64,000 nucleotides of DNA, taken from NCBI RefSeq assembly GCF_024355225.1, contig NZ_VCNH01000008.1:1054001-1118000 (forward strand), written 5' to 3'. This document shows positions 45,687 to 54,666 of the stretch, one piece after another. The stretch comes from Roseovarius sp. M141. GTDB taxonomy: Bacteria; Pseudomonadota; Alphaproteobacteria; Rhodobacterales; Rhodobacteraceae. The position numbers and the translations under genes were made by a program. The notes under the pieces were generated by a model. That model saw nothing but the letters and a program-made list of their open reading frames with translations. It searched no databases and was not told the DNA's origin. The first letter of the stretch is position 1; every line of letters begins with the position of its first letter.

Positions 45687-46423
45687 CGCCAATCCCCCAG
45701 CCGGGCCTGCCACAGCGTCAGTGCCGCGACAGCCGCCGTATCGGCGCGCAGAATGCGCGGGCCAAGGCGGGTCGCGTGGGCGCAGGGTAGCGCAGCAAGG
45801 CGCGCGCGCTCGGGCGCGGAAAAGCCGCCTTCGGGGCCGATCAGGATCGCCCATGGGCCCGAGCCCTGCGCCAGTGCCGCGGTACCCGGGCCGTCTGCCA
45901 GCGCCTCGTCGCAGAACAGGATCCGGCGGGCGGGATCCCAGCCGTCCAGCAGCGCGCCCAGCTTTTGTAGATCGTCCACCGGCGGCACATAGGTGCCGCC
46001 GCATTGCTCGGCGGCCTCGACCGCGTGCGCTTGCAGCCGGTCCTGCCGGATACGTTCGGAATTGGTGAAATCGGTCTGCACCGGGCAGATGCGTGCGGCG
46101 CCCATTTCGGCCGCCTTTTCAACGATGAAATCGGTGCGCGCCTTCTTGATCGGCGCAAACAGCAGCCACAGGTCGGGTGGCAGTTGCAAGGGACGCGTCT
46201 GCGAAAGGCAGGCCAGCGTGCCGGCCTTCTTGGTCGCGTGGGCCACCTCGGCCAGCCATTCGCCGTCATGGCCGTTGAACAGCAGCACCTGCGCGCCGAT
46301 CCCCTGCCGCATCACCCCAAACAGGTAATGCGCCTGCGGCTGCGACAGAGGAACCGTTTGCCCCGGACCCAAGGGCTGCTCTACATACAATCTGATCTTG
46401 GCGGTATTCGGGACGTTTTTCAT
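45683..46423 (-). CDS. rsmE: 16S rRNA (uracil-1498-N3)-methyltransferase
   Basis: A 246-residue SPOUT methyltransferase. RsmE features: KIRLYVEQPLGPGQTVPL and HYLFGVMRQGIG at the N-terminus, KARTDFIVEKAAEMGAARIC, and the SAM-binding knot LIGPEGGFSAPERARL ... LGPRILRADTAAVAAL. The ATG at 46423 is preferred (MKNVPNTAKIRLYVEQ); an ATG pair at 46430-46435 would add four residues. No ribosome site is visible. Only 12 bases separate it from the divergent ubiA start. Confidence 0.93.
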   Translation of the reverse strand: MKNVPNTAKIRLYVEQPLGPGQTVPLSQPQAHYLFGVMRQGIGAQVLLFNGHDGEWLAEVAHATKKAGTLACLSQTRPLQLPPDLWLLFAPIKKARTDFIVEKAAEMGAARICPVQTDFTNSERIRQDRLQAHAVEAAEQCGGTYVPPVDDLQKLGALLDGWDPARRILFCDEALADGPGTAALAQGSGPWAILIGPEGGFSAPERARLAALPCAHATRLGPRILRADTAAVAALTLWQARLGDWR

Positions 46424-46435
46424 GGCGGGCATCAT

Positions 46436-47398
46436 ATGAGCGGCGCAGGGCAGAGACCAGAGGCCGGCATCGTCGCCGACGCGGCGACGGGCAACTGGGT
46501 GGATCGGTATGCCCCCGCCAAATGGCGGCCCTATCTGCGGCTGTCCCGCGCGGACCGGCCTATCGGGACGTGGCTGCTGCTGCTGCCCTGCTGGTGGGGG
46601 CTGCTGCTGGCGATGCTGCATGACGGGCAGGCGCGGTGGTTCGATCTGTGGATCTTCGCGTCCTGCGGTGCGGGCGCGTTTTTGATGCGCGGCGCGGGCT
46701 GTACGTGGAACGACATCACCGACCGCCATATCGACGGCAGCGTTGCGCGCACCGCGTCGCGGCCCATCCCGTCGGGGCAGGTCAGCGTGAAGGGCGCGCT
46801 GGCGTGGCTGGTGGCGCAGGCGCTGGTGGCGTTCGGGATTTTGCTGACCTTTCCGGGCATGGCGATTGCGCTGGGCATCCTCGCGCTGGCGCCGGTGGCG
46901 ATCTACCCCTTTGCCAAGCGGTTTACGTGGTGGCCGCAGGTCTTTCTGGGGATTGCGTTCAACTGGGGCGCGCTGCTGGCGTGGACGGCGCATACCGGGC
47001 GGCTGGAATGGCCTGCCGTGGTGCTGTATCTGGCAGGGATTGCGTGGACGCTGTTCTATGACACGATCTATGCCCATCAGGACGCCGAGGATGACGCGCT
47101 GATCGGGGTGAAATCGACCGCGCGGCTGTTTGGCGACCAATCGCCGCAATGGCTGCGCTGGTTCCTTGTCGCCACGGTCGTTTTGATGACGGCAGCGGTA
47201 ATTCTGGCCATGGGTGGCGACGATTCCATGGCGCTGCTGATCGCGCTGCTGGGGCCCTGGGCGCTGAGCCTGCATCTATTGTGGCAACTGACGCGGCTGA
47301 ATTTGCAAGATACCGGGGCGCTGCTGGTGCTGTTCCGGTCCAACCGTAATGCCGGCCTGCTGCCTCTGCCGTTTTTCGCCATCGCGCTGTTGGTGTGA
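46436..47398 (+). CDS. ubiA: 4-hydroxybenzoate polyprenyltransferase
   Basis: A 320-residue integral membrane prenyltransferase of ubiquinone synthesis, joining the polyprenyl tail to 4-hydroxybenzoate. The two Asp-rich motifs are NDITDRHIDGSVARTASRPI and DTIYAHQDAEDDALIGVKST; YLRLSRADRPIGTWLLLLPC is the usual start of the membrane part. ATG at 46436; a longer open frame upstream is antisense to rsmE. No ribosome site or 5' leader space exists, since rsmE starts 12 bases away. Confidence 0.94.
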   Translation: MSGAGQRPEAGIVADAATGNWVDRYAPAKWRPYLRLSRADRPIGTWLLLLPCWWGLLLAMLHDGQARWFDLWIFASCGAGAFLMRGAGCTWNDITDRHIDGSVARTASRPIPSGQVSVKGALAWLVAQALVAFGILLTFPGMAIALGILALAPVAIYPFAKRFTWWPQVFLGIAFNWGALLAWTAHTGRLEWPAVVLYLAGIAWTLFYDTIYAHQDAEDDALIGVKSTARLFGDQSPQWLRWFLVATVVLMTAAVILAMGGDDSMALLIALLGPWALSLHLLWQLTRLNLQDTGALLVLFRSNRNAGLLPLPFFAIALLV

Positions 47399-47404
47399 TT
47401 GAAC

Positions 47405-47459
47405 TTGGGGGGCTGGGGGCATAAACAAACCTGACCCTTAACAATAACTGGCCCCCCAA
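47405..47459 (+). promoter_or_regulatory. Leader inverted repeat ending at the start of the OmpA-family gene
   Basis: Arms TTGGGGGGC (47405-47413) and GCCCCCCAA (47451-47459) enclose a 37-base loop; the right arm ends one base before the ATG. No ribosome site is visible because the C6 run sits where it should be. This could be a translation-controlling leader or a weak terminator of ubiA. Confidence 0.45.
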
Positions 47460-47460
47460 A

Positions 47461-49380
47461 ATGCGCCTTTCTGTCATCTTTGCCATTGCCGGAACGTTCC
47501 TCATGGCAGCGATGCTGTGCCTTGTCGCCGCCGGGTTTGCGGCGACCGGGATCGAGGATAACGCGCGCAGTTCGGTCCGCAGCGAGCTGGACAAGGAAGG
47601 CATGACCTGGGCCGAGGTCGACGCCGATGGGTTGCAGGTGTTTCTGGCCGGAACCGCCCCGACCGAAGCCAAGAGGTTTACCGCGCTGTCCGTCGCAGGG
47701 CGCGTCGTGGATGCTACCCGCGTGATCGATCAGATGCTGGTTGAGGATACCGCCGACATCGCGCCGCCCCGCTTTTCGATCGAGATTTTGCGCAATGACA
47801 GCGGCATATCCCTGATCGGGCTGGTCCCGGCTGCGATGGATCGCGATGCCCTGCTGGAGCAGATGACGCGTGCTGCGGGCGACGGCGACGTGATCGATCT
47901 GCTGGAATCGGCAGACTATCCGGTAGCGGATACGTGGGATGTGGCCATCGACTATGCCATGCGCGCGCTGAACCAGCTGCCGCGCGCCAAGATTTCAGTC
48001 GAGGCGGGGCGCGTGGCGATCACCACGATGGCCGACAGCCCCGAGGAAAAGCGCGAGCTGGAGGAAACGCTGAATCGGCGGGTGCCGACCGGTCTGCGGA
48101 TTTCGCTGGATGTGTCGGCGCCGCGTCCTGTCATCACGCCGTTCACGCTCAGGTTCCTGATCGAGGATGGCGCCGCGCGGTTTGACGCCTGTTCCGTGGA
48201 TACGCCCGAGGCGCAGCGCATGATCCTTGCCGCCGCGCGCGCGGCCGGGCTGGAGGGCGCGGCCGAGTGCACAATCGGCCTGGGCGTGCCGACGCCCGCA
48301 TGGGGCCGGGCCGCCGCGCTGGCCATCGGCGCAGTGGCCGAGCTGGGCGGCGGCAGCGTGACATTTGCCGATGCCGACATTTCCCTGATCGCGGCCCAAG
48401 GCACGCCCGAGGGCCGGTTTGACGACATCGTCGGCGGGCTGGAAAGCGACCTGCCCGATGTCTTTGCCCTGCATTCCGTATTGCCGCCGCCTGATGTCGA
48501 AGGCGCGCCGACGATTCCCGAATTCGTCGCCAGCCTGTCGCCCGATGGGGTGGTGGAGTTGCGCGGCAGAGTCGGTAGCCAGCGTCTGCGCGAGACGGTC
48601 GACAGCTTTGCCAAGGCGCGGTTCCGGTCTGGCAGCGTTCATACCAAGGCGCGGGTGGTCGACGGGCTGCCGCTGGACTGGCCGGTGCGGGTTCTGACCG
48701 GGCTGGAGGCGCTGGGCTTCCTTGCCAATGGTGCCGTCGTTATCAGACCGGACACCCTGACAATCACCGGCCTGACCGGCCGCAAGGATGCGAGCGCGCA
48801 GATTGCCGGTCTTTTGGCCGCCAAATTGGGCGAGGGGGCGCAATTCGATATCGACGTCACCTACAAGGTGGCGCTGGACCCGATCGCAGGTTTGCCCACC
48901 CCCGAGGAATGCATCGCCCAGATCGCCACCATTCAGGAAACCCGCAAGATCAATTTCGAGCCGGGTTCGCCCAATTTCGACGAGAACGGCGCGTCGATCA
49001 TGAATGACATCGCCGATGTTCTGAGCAAATGCGGTGAGATCCAGATCGAAATTGGCGGACATACCGATAGCCAGGGCCGCGAGACGATGAACGAGGAACT
49101 GAGCCAGAAACGCGCCAATGCCGTTCTGGACGCGCTGCGCGCCCGGCGCGTGCTGACGTCAAACTATAACGCCAAGGGCTATGGCGAAAGCCAACCCATC
49201 GCCGGAAACGACACCGAAGAGGGCCGCGAGGCCAACCGCCGGATCGAATTCAAGCAGGCCACCGCACCCGAACCTGCACCGGATTCGGACGGATCGGGGC
49301 TTGAAAGCCTCGAGCAAGAGGGGCAGGAAGGCACGGCAGAGGACGAGGGGACAGAGGGCGTGCCAGTTGAACAGGACTGA
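47461..49380 (+). CDS. OmpA-family protein with BON-like repeats
   Basis: A 639-residue envelope protein: N-terminal anchor helix (SVIFAIAGTFLMAAMLCLVA), several BON-like modules (for example VFLAGTAPTEAKRFTALSVA; TITGLTGRKDASAQIAGLLA), and a C-terminal OmpA domain (INFEPGSPNFDENGASIMND, IEIGGHTDSQGRETMNEELS, NAKGYGESQPIAGNDTEEGR, ANRRIEFK) that binds peptidoglycan. The last 40 residues are acidic and low complexity. Likely a cell-wall-tethering or organising protein. It overlaps the next small gene. Confidence 0.85.
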   Translation: MRLSVIFAIAGTFLMAAMLCLVAAGFAATGIEDNARSSVRSELDKEGMTWAEVDADGLQVFLAGTAPTEAKRFTALSVAGRVVDATRVIDQMLVEDTADIAPPRFSIEILRNDSGISLIGLVPAAMDRDALLEQMTRAAGDGDVIDLLESADYPVADTWDVAIDYAMRALNQLPRAKISVEAGRVAITTMADSPEEKRELEETLNRRVPTGLRISLDVSAPRPVITPFTLRFLIEDGAARFDACSVDTPEAQRMILAAARAAGLEGAAECTIGLGVPTPAWGRAAALAIGAVAELGGGSVTFADADISLIAAQGTPEGRFDDIVGGLESDLPDVFALHSVLPPPDVEGAPTIPEFVASLSPDGVVELRGRVGSQRLRETVDSFAKARFRSGSVHTKARVVDGLPLDWPVRVLTGLEALGFLANGAVVIRPDTLTITGLTGRKDASAQIAGLLAAKLGEGAQFDIDVTYKVALDPIAGLPTPEECIAQIATIQETRKINFEPGSPNFDENGASIMNDIADVLSKCGEIQIEIGGHTDSQGRETMNEELSQKRANAVLDALRARRVLTSNYNAKGYGESQPIAGNDTEEGREANRRIEFKQATAPEPAPDSDGSGLESLEQEGQEGTAEDEGTEGVPVEQD

Positions 49381-49687
49381 ATTCATCATCGTCACGGCGA
49401 TCATCCTATTCGTTGCCTTCGCGCTGGGCTGGTTTGCCAACTGGCTGGTGCATCGCTTTATCCGCGTGTCGTCGTCCGATGTGGGCGAGCTGGACCGCAT
49501 GGCGCAGGAGCTGCACGAGGCCGAAGAGACCCGCGATCAGGCCATCACCTATCTGCAACAGCGCGAGGCCGAGCTGACCAATCAGCTGAGCCAGACCGAA
49601 GCCGAACTGAGCGCGACCATGGACGGCCTGCGTGAGGCCCGTCAGGACGCCGAGCAACTGCGCGCCCATATCGAGCGGGCGGGGTAG
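49367..49687 (+). CDS. Small membrane-anchored coiled-coil protein
   Basis: About 106 residues from a TTG start at 49367: one membrane helix (FIIVTAIILFVAFALGWFAN) and a long coiled coil (LDRMAQELHEAEETRDQAIT ... EAELSATMDGLREARQDAEQ). It overlaps the OmpA-family gene by 14 bases in a different frame and is probably co-expressed and structural. No family recognised. Confidence 0.7.
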   Translation: MNRTEFIIVTAIILFVAFALGWFANWLVHRFIRVSSSDVGELDRMAQELHEAEETRDQAITYLQQREAELTNQLSQTEAELSATMDGLREARQDAEQLRAHIERAG

Positions 49688-49751
49688 ACCAAAGGCGTTT
49701 GATCCCACGGTTTGATGGTGCGATTCCTTCTCAGGAAGGAGAGGAAGCGCT

Positions 49752-49796
49752 ATGGGGCACGTTCGTCACCGCAGTGCCAAAACCCCTACAAATTGA
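49752..49796 (+). other. Possible 14-residue leader peptide
   Basis: An ATG at 49752 stands behind a very purine-rich AGGAGAGGAAG site and encodes MGHVRHRSAKTPTN before a stop. It lies about 70 bases before the motB start, in the only space between the coiled-coil gene and the flagellar block. It may be a leader or chance. Confidence 0.25.
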
Positions 49797-49800
49797 AGTG

Positions 49801-49815
49801 TTAACACGGCCGTAA
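49801..49815 (+). promoter_or_regulatory. CtrA-like box upstream of motB
   Basis: TTAA-N7-GTAA matches seven of eight bases of the CtrA consensus TTAA-N7-TTAA, 50 bases before motB. CtrA controls flagellar genes in Rhodobacterales and related bacteria. Confidence 0.5.
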
Positions 49816-49864
49816 CGCCTGATCTGCTACCCCTTTCATCGGGTGAGTTGAAAAGGTGGTGGAG

Positions 49865-50704
49865 ATGAGCGCGCTAGGCAACGCGGCGCCGGTCATCATC
49901 AAGAGAAAGAAGGTAATCGCTGCCGGCGGTCATCATGGGGGTGCCTGGAAGGTCGCCTATGCGGATTTTGTCACTGCGATGATGGCCTTCTTCCTGTTGA
50001 TGTGGCTGTTGAACGCGACAACGGAAAAACAACGCAAGGGTCTGGCTGATTATTTCAGCCCGACAGTGCCGATCAGCCGTATCTCGGGCGGTGGCGAAGG
50101 GAATTTTGGCGGCGAAAGCGTCTATGCCGAAGACATATTGTCCAATGACGGCACTGGCGCGTCCCGCCGCCATGCAACAGAATTGCGGCAGGCACGTGGC
50201 GAAACCGGCATCGATTCGCAGGCAGATCAGGATCTGCAGAAGCTCAGGCAGGCGATCGACAGCGCGCTGCGCGGCACCAACGGCGAAAGCACGATTTCGC
50301 CCAAGCTGCAGCGGCATATAATCACGCGCGTCACGGACGAGGGCCTGCTGATCGAATTGTTCGACGTTGCAGATGCCGGACTGTTCGAGCAGGGCCAGGA
50401 TCAGCCTACGGAGGTGCTGGTTCAGTTGGCGGCCATGCTGGGCGATATGTCGAATCTGGTGACGAATAGTGTCGCTGTCGAAGGGCATATCCGCGCCGCG
50501 CCGATCATTCTCAAGAACAACCCGGTCTGGGATCTATCGACGGCCCGCGCCCAGCGGATGCGTATCATGCTGTCCGGCAGCGGGCTGGATCCGGGCCGCA
50601 TAAGCCGCGTAACTGGTCATGCCGACCGCGATCCCGCGGTGGATGACCCGATGGCCGTGCGGAATAATCGCTTGGAAGTCATCTATTTGCGCAAGGGTAT
50701 TTGA
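49865..50704 (+). CDS. motB: Flagellar motor stator protein MotB
   Basis: A 279-residue stator subunit. The start VIIKRKKVIAAGGHHGGAWK leads into the single membrane helix with the proton-binding D34 (YADFVTAMMAFFLLMWLLNA), then the plug/linker, and a C-terminal OmpA-like peptidoglycan-binding domain (VAVEGHIRAAP, NRLEVIYLRKG). ATG 49865 is chosen; GTG codons just upstream (49856, 49859) are in frame. MotA is not in the window. Confidence 0.93.
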   Translation: MSALGNAAPVIIKRKKVIAAGGHHGGAWKVAYADFVTAMMAFFLLMWLLNATTEKQRKGLADYFSPTVPISRISGGGEGNFGGESVYAEDILSNDGTGASRRHATELRQARGETGIDSQADQDLQKLRQAIDSALRGTNGESTISPKLQRHIITRVTDEGLLIELFDVADAGLFEQGQDQPTEVLVQLAAMLGDMSNLVTNSVAVEGHIRAAPIILKNNPVWDLSTARAQRMRIMLSGSGLDPGRISRVTGHADRDPAVDDPMAVRNNRLEVIYLRKGI

Positions 50705-50769
50705 CGGGTGTCGCCCGGTCTGTGCCACGCGCCGCTGGCAAAGATCGGATTTACATTGGATTTTATCTG

Positions 50770-50784
50770 TTAGCGCGATGTTAA
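50770..50784 (+). promoter_or_regulatory. CtrA-like box upstream of flgE
   Basis: TTAG-N7-TTAA matches seven of eight bases of the CtrA consensus, about 58 bases before flgE. With the box before motB it suggests that the motility block is under CtrA-type control. Confidence 0.5.
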
Positions 50785-50841
50785 AGGACCGGGCGTATGT
50801 CTGGTGCCTGATGACAGTCGATGCAGCAGAAAGGCGTATCA

Positions 50842-52146
50842 ATGACAATCTCTTCTTCGCTAAATGCCGGTGTGGCGGCGCTCAGCGCCAATGCGACGCG
50901 CCTTGCAGCCATTTCCGACAATATCGCGAACTCGGCGACCTATGGCTATAAACGGGTTGAAACCGATTTTCAGTCCATGGTGATCAGTGGCAACGGCGGA
51001 AGTTATTCGGCCGGCGGTGTGCGGTCCATGACCCAGCGGCTGATTGATCAGGGCGGATCGTTGATCACGACGTCGAACCCCACCGATCTGGCCGTGCGTG
51101 GCCGCGGTATGCTGCCCGTCACGCGCGCCAGCCAGATAGAGGCCGGGAACGGGGGCAGCCAGATGCTGCTGACGACCACCGGATCGTTCCGCACGGATGC
51201 CGATGGTTTTCTCAAGACGGATAGTGGCCTTGTTCTGATGGGGTGGCCTGCAAATTCCGATGGGACGATCCCCAATTTCCCCCGCGATACAGCCGATGGG
51301 CTGGAGCCGGTTCAGATCAATACGAATCAACTGATTGGCGAGCCGACGACAGCCATAAATCTGGGCCTGAATCTGCCTGCAACGGATACCAACGCGGGTT
51401 CGGACGGCACGCCGCAGCAGCTGAAGGTCGAATATTTTGACAATCTGGGCAAATCCGAAAATGTGCAGGTGGACTTCACCCCGACCGTTCCGGGGGCCGG
51501 CAATTCCAACGAATGGACGATGACGCTGACGGATTCGGCGCAGGCCGGCGCAATTATCGGTGAGTATACGCTCTCCTTCGATGATGGCCGGACGTCTGGT
51601 GGCACCTTACTGAATGTAGCCACCGGTGCCGTTGGCGGAACATATGATGCTGCCACCGGGTCGGTCATCGTCAATGTCGCGGGTGGCCCGATGGAGGTGA
51701 GCATCGGCGCGTTGGGCGCAGCGGACGGGCTGACCCAATTGGGCAGCACGTTTGCCCCGCTGCCGGTTTCCAAGAACGGCTCGCCCGTCGGCAACATGAT
51801 GTCGGCCGAGGTTGATGAAAACGGCTTTGTTCACGCCTCCTTTGACACAGGGGTTACGCGGATCATCTATCAGGTGCCGCTGGTTGACCTCCCCAATCCG
51901 AACGGGATGGTGTCGCTGGATCAGCAGACCTACACGCCATCCCCGGACAGCGGAGCATTCTTCCTGTGGGATGCGGGCGACGGACCGACCGGCGACGTCG
52001 TCGCCTTCGCGCGTCAGGAAAGCGCGACCGACGTCGCTGGCGAGTTGACCGACATGATCCAGACGCAGCGCGCCTATTCCTCCAACGCCAAGGTCATCCA
52101 GACCGTCGACGAGATGTTGCAGGAAACCACCAACATCAAGCGCTGA
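50842..52146 (+). CDS. flgE: Flagellar hook protein FlgE
   Basis: A 434-residue hook subunit. The N-terminal rod-type motif is ISSSLNAGVAALSANATRLA followed by SDNIANSATYGYKRVETDF, and the C-terminal helix is FARQESATDVAGELTDMIQT, QRAYSSNAKVIQTVDEMLQE. The ATG at 50842 (behind AGAAAGG) is preferred over the in-frame ATG at 50821. It is followed by flgK, flgL and flgI. Confidence 0.93.
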   Translation: MTISSSLNAGVAALSANATRLAAISDNIANSATYGYKRVETDFQSMVISGNGGSYSAGGVRSMTQRLIDQGGSLITTSNPTDLAVRGRGMLPVTRASQIEAGNGGSQMLLTTTGSFRTDADGFLKTDSGLVLMGWPANSDGTIPNFPRDTADGLEPVQINTNQLIGEPTTAINLGLNLPATDTNAGSDGTPQQLKVEYFDNLGKSENVQVDFTPTVPGAGNSNEWTMTLTDSAQAGAIIGEYTLSFDDGRTSGGTLLNVATGAVGGTYDAATGSVIVNVAGGPMEVSIGALGAADGLTQLGSTFAPLPVSKNGSPVGNMMSAEVDENGFVHASFDTGVTRIIYQVPLVDLPNPNGMVSLDQQTYTPSPDSGAFFLWDAGDGPTGDVVAFARQESATDVAGELTDMIQTQRAYSSNAKVIQTVDEMLQETTNIKR

Positions 52147-52209
52147 TCTAACGGCGCCCCAGGCGGGCAGCACCATGCCCGCGCTCCACCTTGACCGAAA
52201 GGCACCCAG

Positions 52210-53655
52210 ATGAGCATCACCTCTGCCTTGTCCAGTGCGCTGAGCGGTTTGACCGCTAACGCCCGCGCCGCCAGCGTTGTATCGTCAAACTTGGCGAACA
52301 TTCAGACGGACGGGTACGGCCGCCGCGATATAACGCTGAGCCAGGACCGCCACGGCGGCGTGCGCGTGGTGGGTATTTCACGTCATGTGGATGCGGGGGT
52401 GCTGTCGGAGCGACGCATGGCCGATGGTGCCCTGTCGCACAGCGAAACCCGCGCGGAATTCCTGAAGTCGGTTCAGTCGGTTGTCGGCACACCGGACCAG
52501 CCCGGATCGTTGTCGGCGCGCATTGCCGCACTTGAGGCGGCGCTCGTCTCGGCGGCAAGCCGTCCGGACGCGAATGATCGATTGCAGGCGGTATCGTTGC
52601 GTGCGGCGGAGCTGACCCAAGGGTTCAATGCGGCCTCCTCTGCAATTCAGGATCAAAGGATGGCCTCGGAAGAGAGCATTTCGACCGCCGTGCGAAGCCT
52701 GAACGTCGATCTTGCGCAGGTCCGCGACCTTAACGTGCAGATACAGGCCGCGCAGCGCGGCGGCGGCGACAGTTCGGGGTTGCTGGATCATCGCCAAGTG
52801 GTGGTCGACCGGATCGCTGACCTTATCCCGGTCCGCGAGGTTCCCCGCGGGGACGGCGCTGTCGCCCTGATGACGCCGCGCGGCGCGCTATTGGTCGACG
52901 GATCGGCTGTTGGACTGGAGTTCACGCGCAGCAACGTTGTCGTGCCACATATGACGCTGGAAGGCGGGCTGTTGTCGGGTATTTCCATTGAGGGTCAGGA
53001 TGTCACGCCCGGCGGACCCGGTAGCCCGATTGGCGGTGGGCGCCTGTCAGCGCTGTTCGAGATACGCGATACGCTGGCGATTGACGCACAAAGCCAGATC
53101 GACGCTGTGGCGAGGGATGTCATTGAACGATTCCAGGACCCGTCATTTGATGCGACGCGCGCGCCCGGCGCTGCAGGATTGTTTACTGATCAGGGAGCGG
53201 CCTTTGACGCGGCGGATGAAATCGGTATCGCCGGTCGCATGGATCTGAACAATCTGGTGGACGTGCGCGCCGACAACGAGGTCTGGCGCCTGCGCGATGG
53301 TCTGGGGGCAGCAGCACCGGGGGCGACCGGCGATGCCACCCTTCTGGGGGCGATGTCAGAAGTGCTGTCATCTCGAAATCTACTGGTGTCTGGCCCTGCT
53401 GGCGCGGGCGCAGGCACCGCGGCCCAGCATGTGAACCGTTTGGTATCGCATCTGGCCCAATCGGCCCAGGCGGAGGATCGTACAACCAGCTTTGCCGCCG
53501 TCCGTCAGTCCGAATTGCAGATGCGTCTTCTGGGTGATGGGGTCAATTCTGACGCCGAAACACAGAGATTATTGCTGATTGAGCAGGCTTACGGCGCCAA
53601 TGCGCGCATGATCAGTACGCTGGACGAGATGATGCAAACCCTTCTGAGGATCTGA
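52210..53655 (+). CDS. flgK: Flagellar hook-associated protein 1 (FlgK)
   Basis: A 481-residue protein joining hook and filament. N-terminal ITSALSSALSGLTANARAAS and SNLANIQTDGYGRRDI, and C-terminal VRQSELQMRLLGDGVNSDAE, LLIEQAYGANARMISTLDEM are HAP1 signatures. Length is rather short for FlgK, mainly in the variable middle, as in other alphaproteobacteria. ATG after GAAAGG. It is spaced 63 bases after flgE and 3 bases before flgL. Confidence 0.92.
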   Translation: MSITSALSSALSGLTANARAASVVSSNLANIQTDGYGRRDITLSQDRHGGVRVVGISRHVDAGVLSERRMADGALSHSETRAEFLKSVQSVVGTPDQPGSLSARIAALEAALVSAASRPDANDRLQAVSLRAAELTQGFNAASSAIQDQRMASEESISTAVRSLNVDLAQVRDLNVQIQAAQRGGGDSSGLLDHRQVVVDRIADLIPVREVPRGDGAVALMTPRGALLVDGSAVGLEFTRSNVVVPHMTLEGGLLSGISIEGQDVTPGGPGSPIGGGRLSALFEIRDTLAIDAQSQIDAVARDVIERFQDPSFDATRAPGAAGLFTDQGAAFDAADEIGIAGRMDLNNLVDVRADNEVWRLRDGLGAAAPGATGDATLLGAMSEVLSSRNLLVSGPAGAGAGTAAQHVNRLVSHLAQSAQAEDRTTSFAAVRQSELQMRLLGDGVNSDAETQRLLLIEQAYGANARMISTLDEMMQTLLRI

Positions 53656-53658
53656 TTC

Positions 53659-54666
53659 ATGAGCTTTCACGCGATAGGCGATCTTGCGCAATACATGAAC
53701 ACGCGGCGGCACAGTGCCAATCTGCAATCGCGGATTGGTCAGCTGACCCAAGAACTGTCCACTGGCAGGACATCTGATGTGACACGCAGCCTGAATGCCA
53801 GCTTTGGTCATCTGGCCGATGTGGAGCATCAAATCACCCTTAACTCAGCCTTTAAAACGGCGGCGACCGAGGCATCGGTTCAGGCGGGGGCGATGCAATC
53901 CGTGCTTGATATGGTTCAGAAGCAAGTGACTGACATTTCCGGTACGGCCATGTTGGCTGGAAATGGGATGGACGGCCCGGCTCTTGCTGCTGCGGCGGCG
54001 ACAGCGCGTGGCGGTCTGGACAGCATGGTTGCGGCCTTGAACACTGGCGTTGCGGGGCGGCCCGTTTTCGGTGGAACCGGTTTGGATAACGCGCCGCTGA
54101 TCAGCGGCGCCGATATGATGAACGCCGTTCTTGCCGCAGTGTCCCCGGCGGGCGATGCGGCGTCCGTTATCGCCGCGCTTGACGCATTTTTTGACACGCC
54201 CGGCGGCGGCTTTGACACGGAGGTCTACGTTGGCGGGGACCAGAATTTCTCTGCGTTTCAGTTAGGGGGCGGCGAATCGGTGCAGCTGTCGATCCGGGCC
54301 GATGACGACGCTTTGAAAGCTGTGCTGAAGGATACGGTCATGGCTGCATTGGCGGGTGAATCTTCTCTATCTTTGAACCATGGCGAACGGTCGTCTTTGC
54401 TGCAAAAGGCCGGCAATTCAATGCTGTCGACTGTCGACGGGGTGAGTCGGATCAGATCGGACCTCGGCGTCGCCGAAGCCCGGATCGACCAGTCCGTCGC
54501 GCGCATTGGTGCCGAAAGAACAAGTCTGTCCATGGTGCGAAACGAACTGATGTCTGTCGATCCATTCGAGACGGCGACGGCGCTTGAGCAGGCTCAGCTT
54601 CAGCTTGAAACGATTTATACGCTCACCGCGCGAACATCGCGCCTGAACCTGGTGAATTTCCTTTGA
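53659..54666 (+). CDS. flgL: Flagellar hook-associated protein 3 (FlgL)
   Basis: A 335-residue flagellin-like junction protein. N-terminal NTRRHSANLQSRIGQLTQEL, STGRTSDVTRS and C-terminal ATALEQAQLQLETIYTLTAR, TSRLNLVNFL fit FlgL. The stop overlaps the flgI start by TTGA. Confidence 0.9.
   Translation: MSFHAIGDLAQYMNTRRHSANLQSRIGQLTQELSTGRTSDVTRSLNASFGHLADVEHQITLNSAFKTAATEASVQAGAMQSVLDMVQKQVTDISGTAMLAGNGMDGPALAAAAATARGGLDSMVAALNTGVAGRPVFGGTGLDNAPLISGADMMNAVLAAVSPAGDAASVIAALDAFFDTPGGGFDTEVYVGGDQNFSAFQLGGGESVQLSIRADDDALKAVLKDTVMAALAGESSLSLNHGERSSLLQKAGNSMLSTVDGVSRIRSDLGVAEARIDQSVARIGAERTSLSMVRNELMSVDPFETATALEQAQLQLETIYTLTARTSRLNLVNFL

Noticed and set aside
45683..47275. Possible 530-residue fusion covering rsmE and extending under ubiA
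   Set aside because: The extra N-terminal part is the antisense of ubiA; rsmE resemblance begins only at about 46423.
46004..47398. Longer ubiA beginning at 46004
   Set aside because: The first 144 codons are antisense to rsmE and unlike UbiA.
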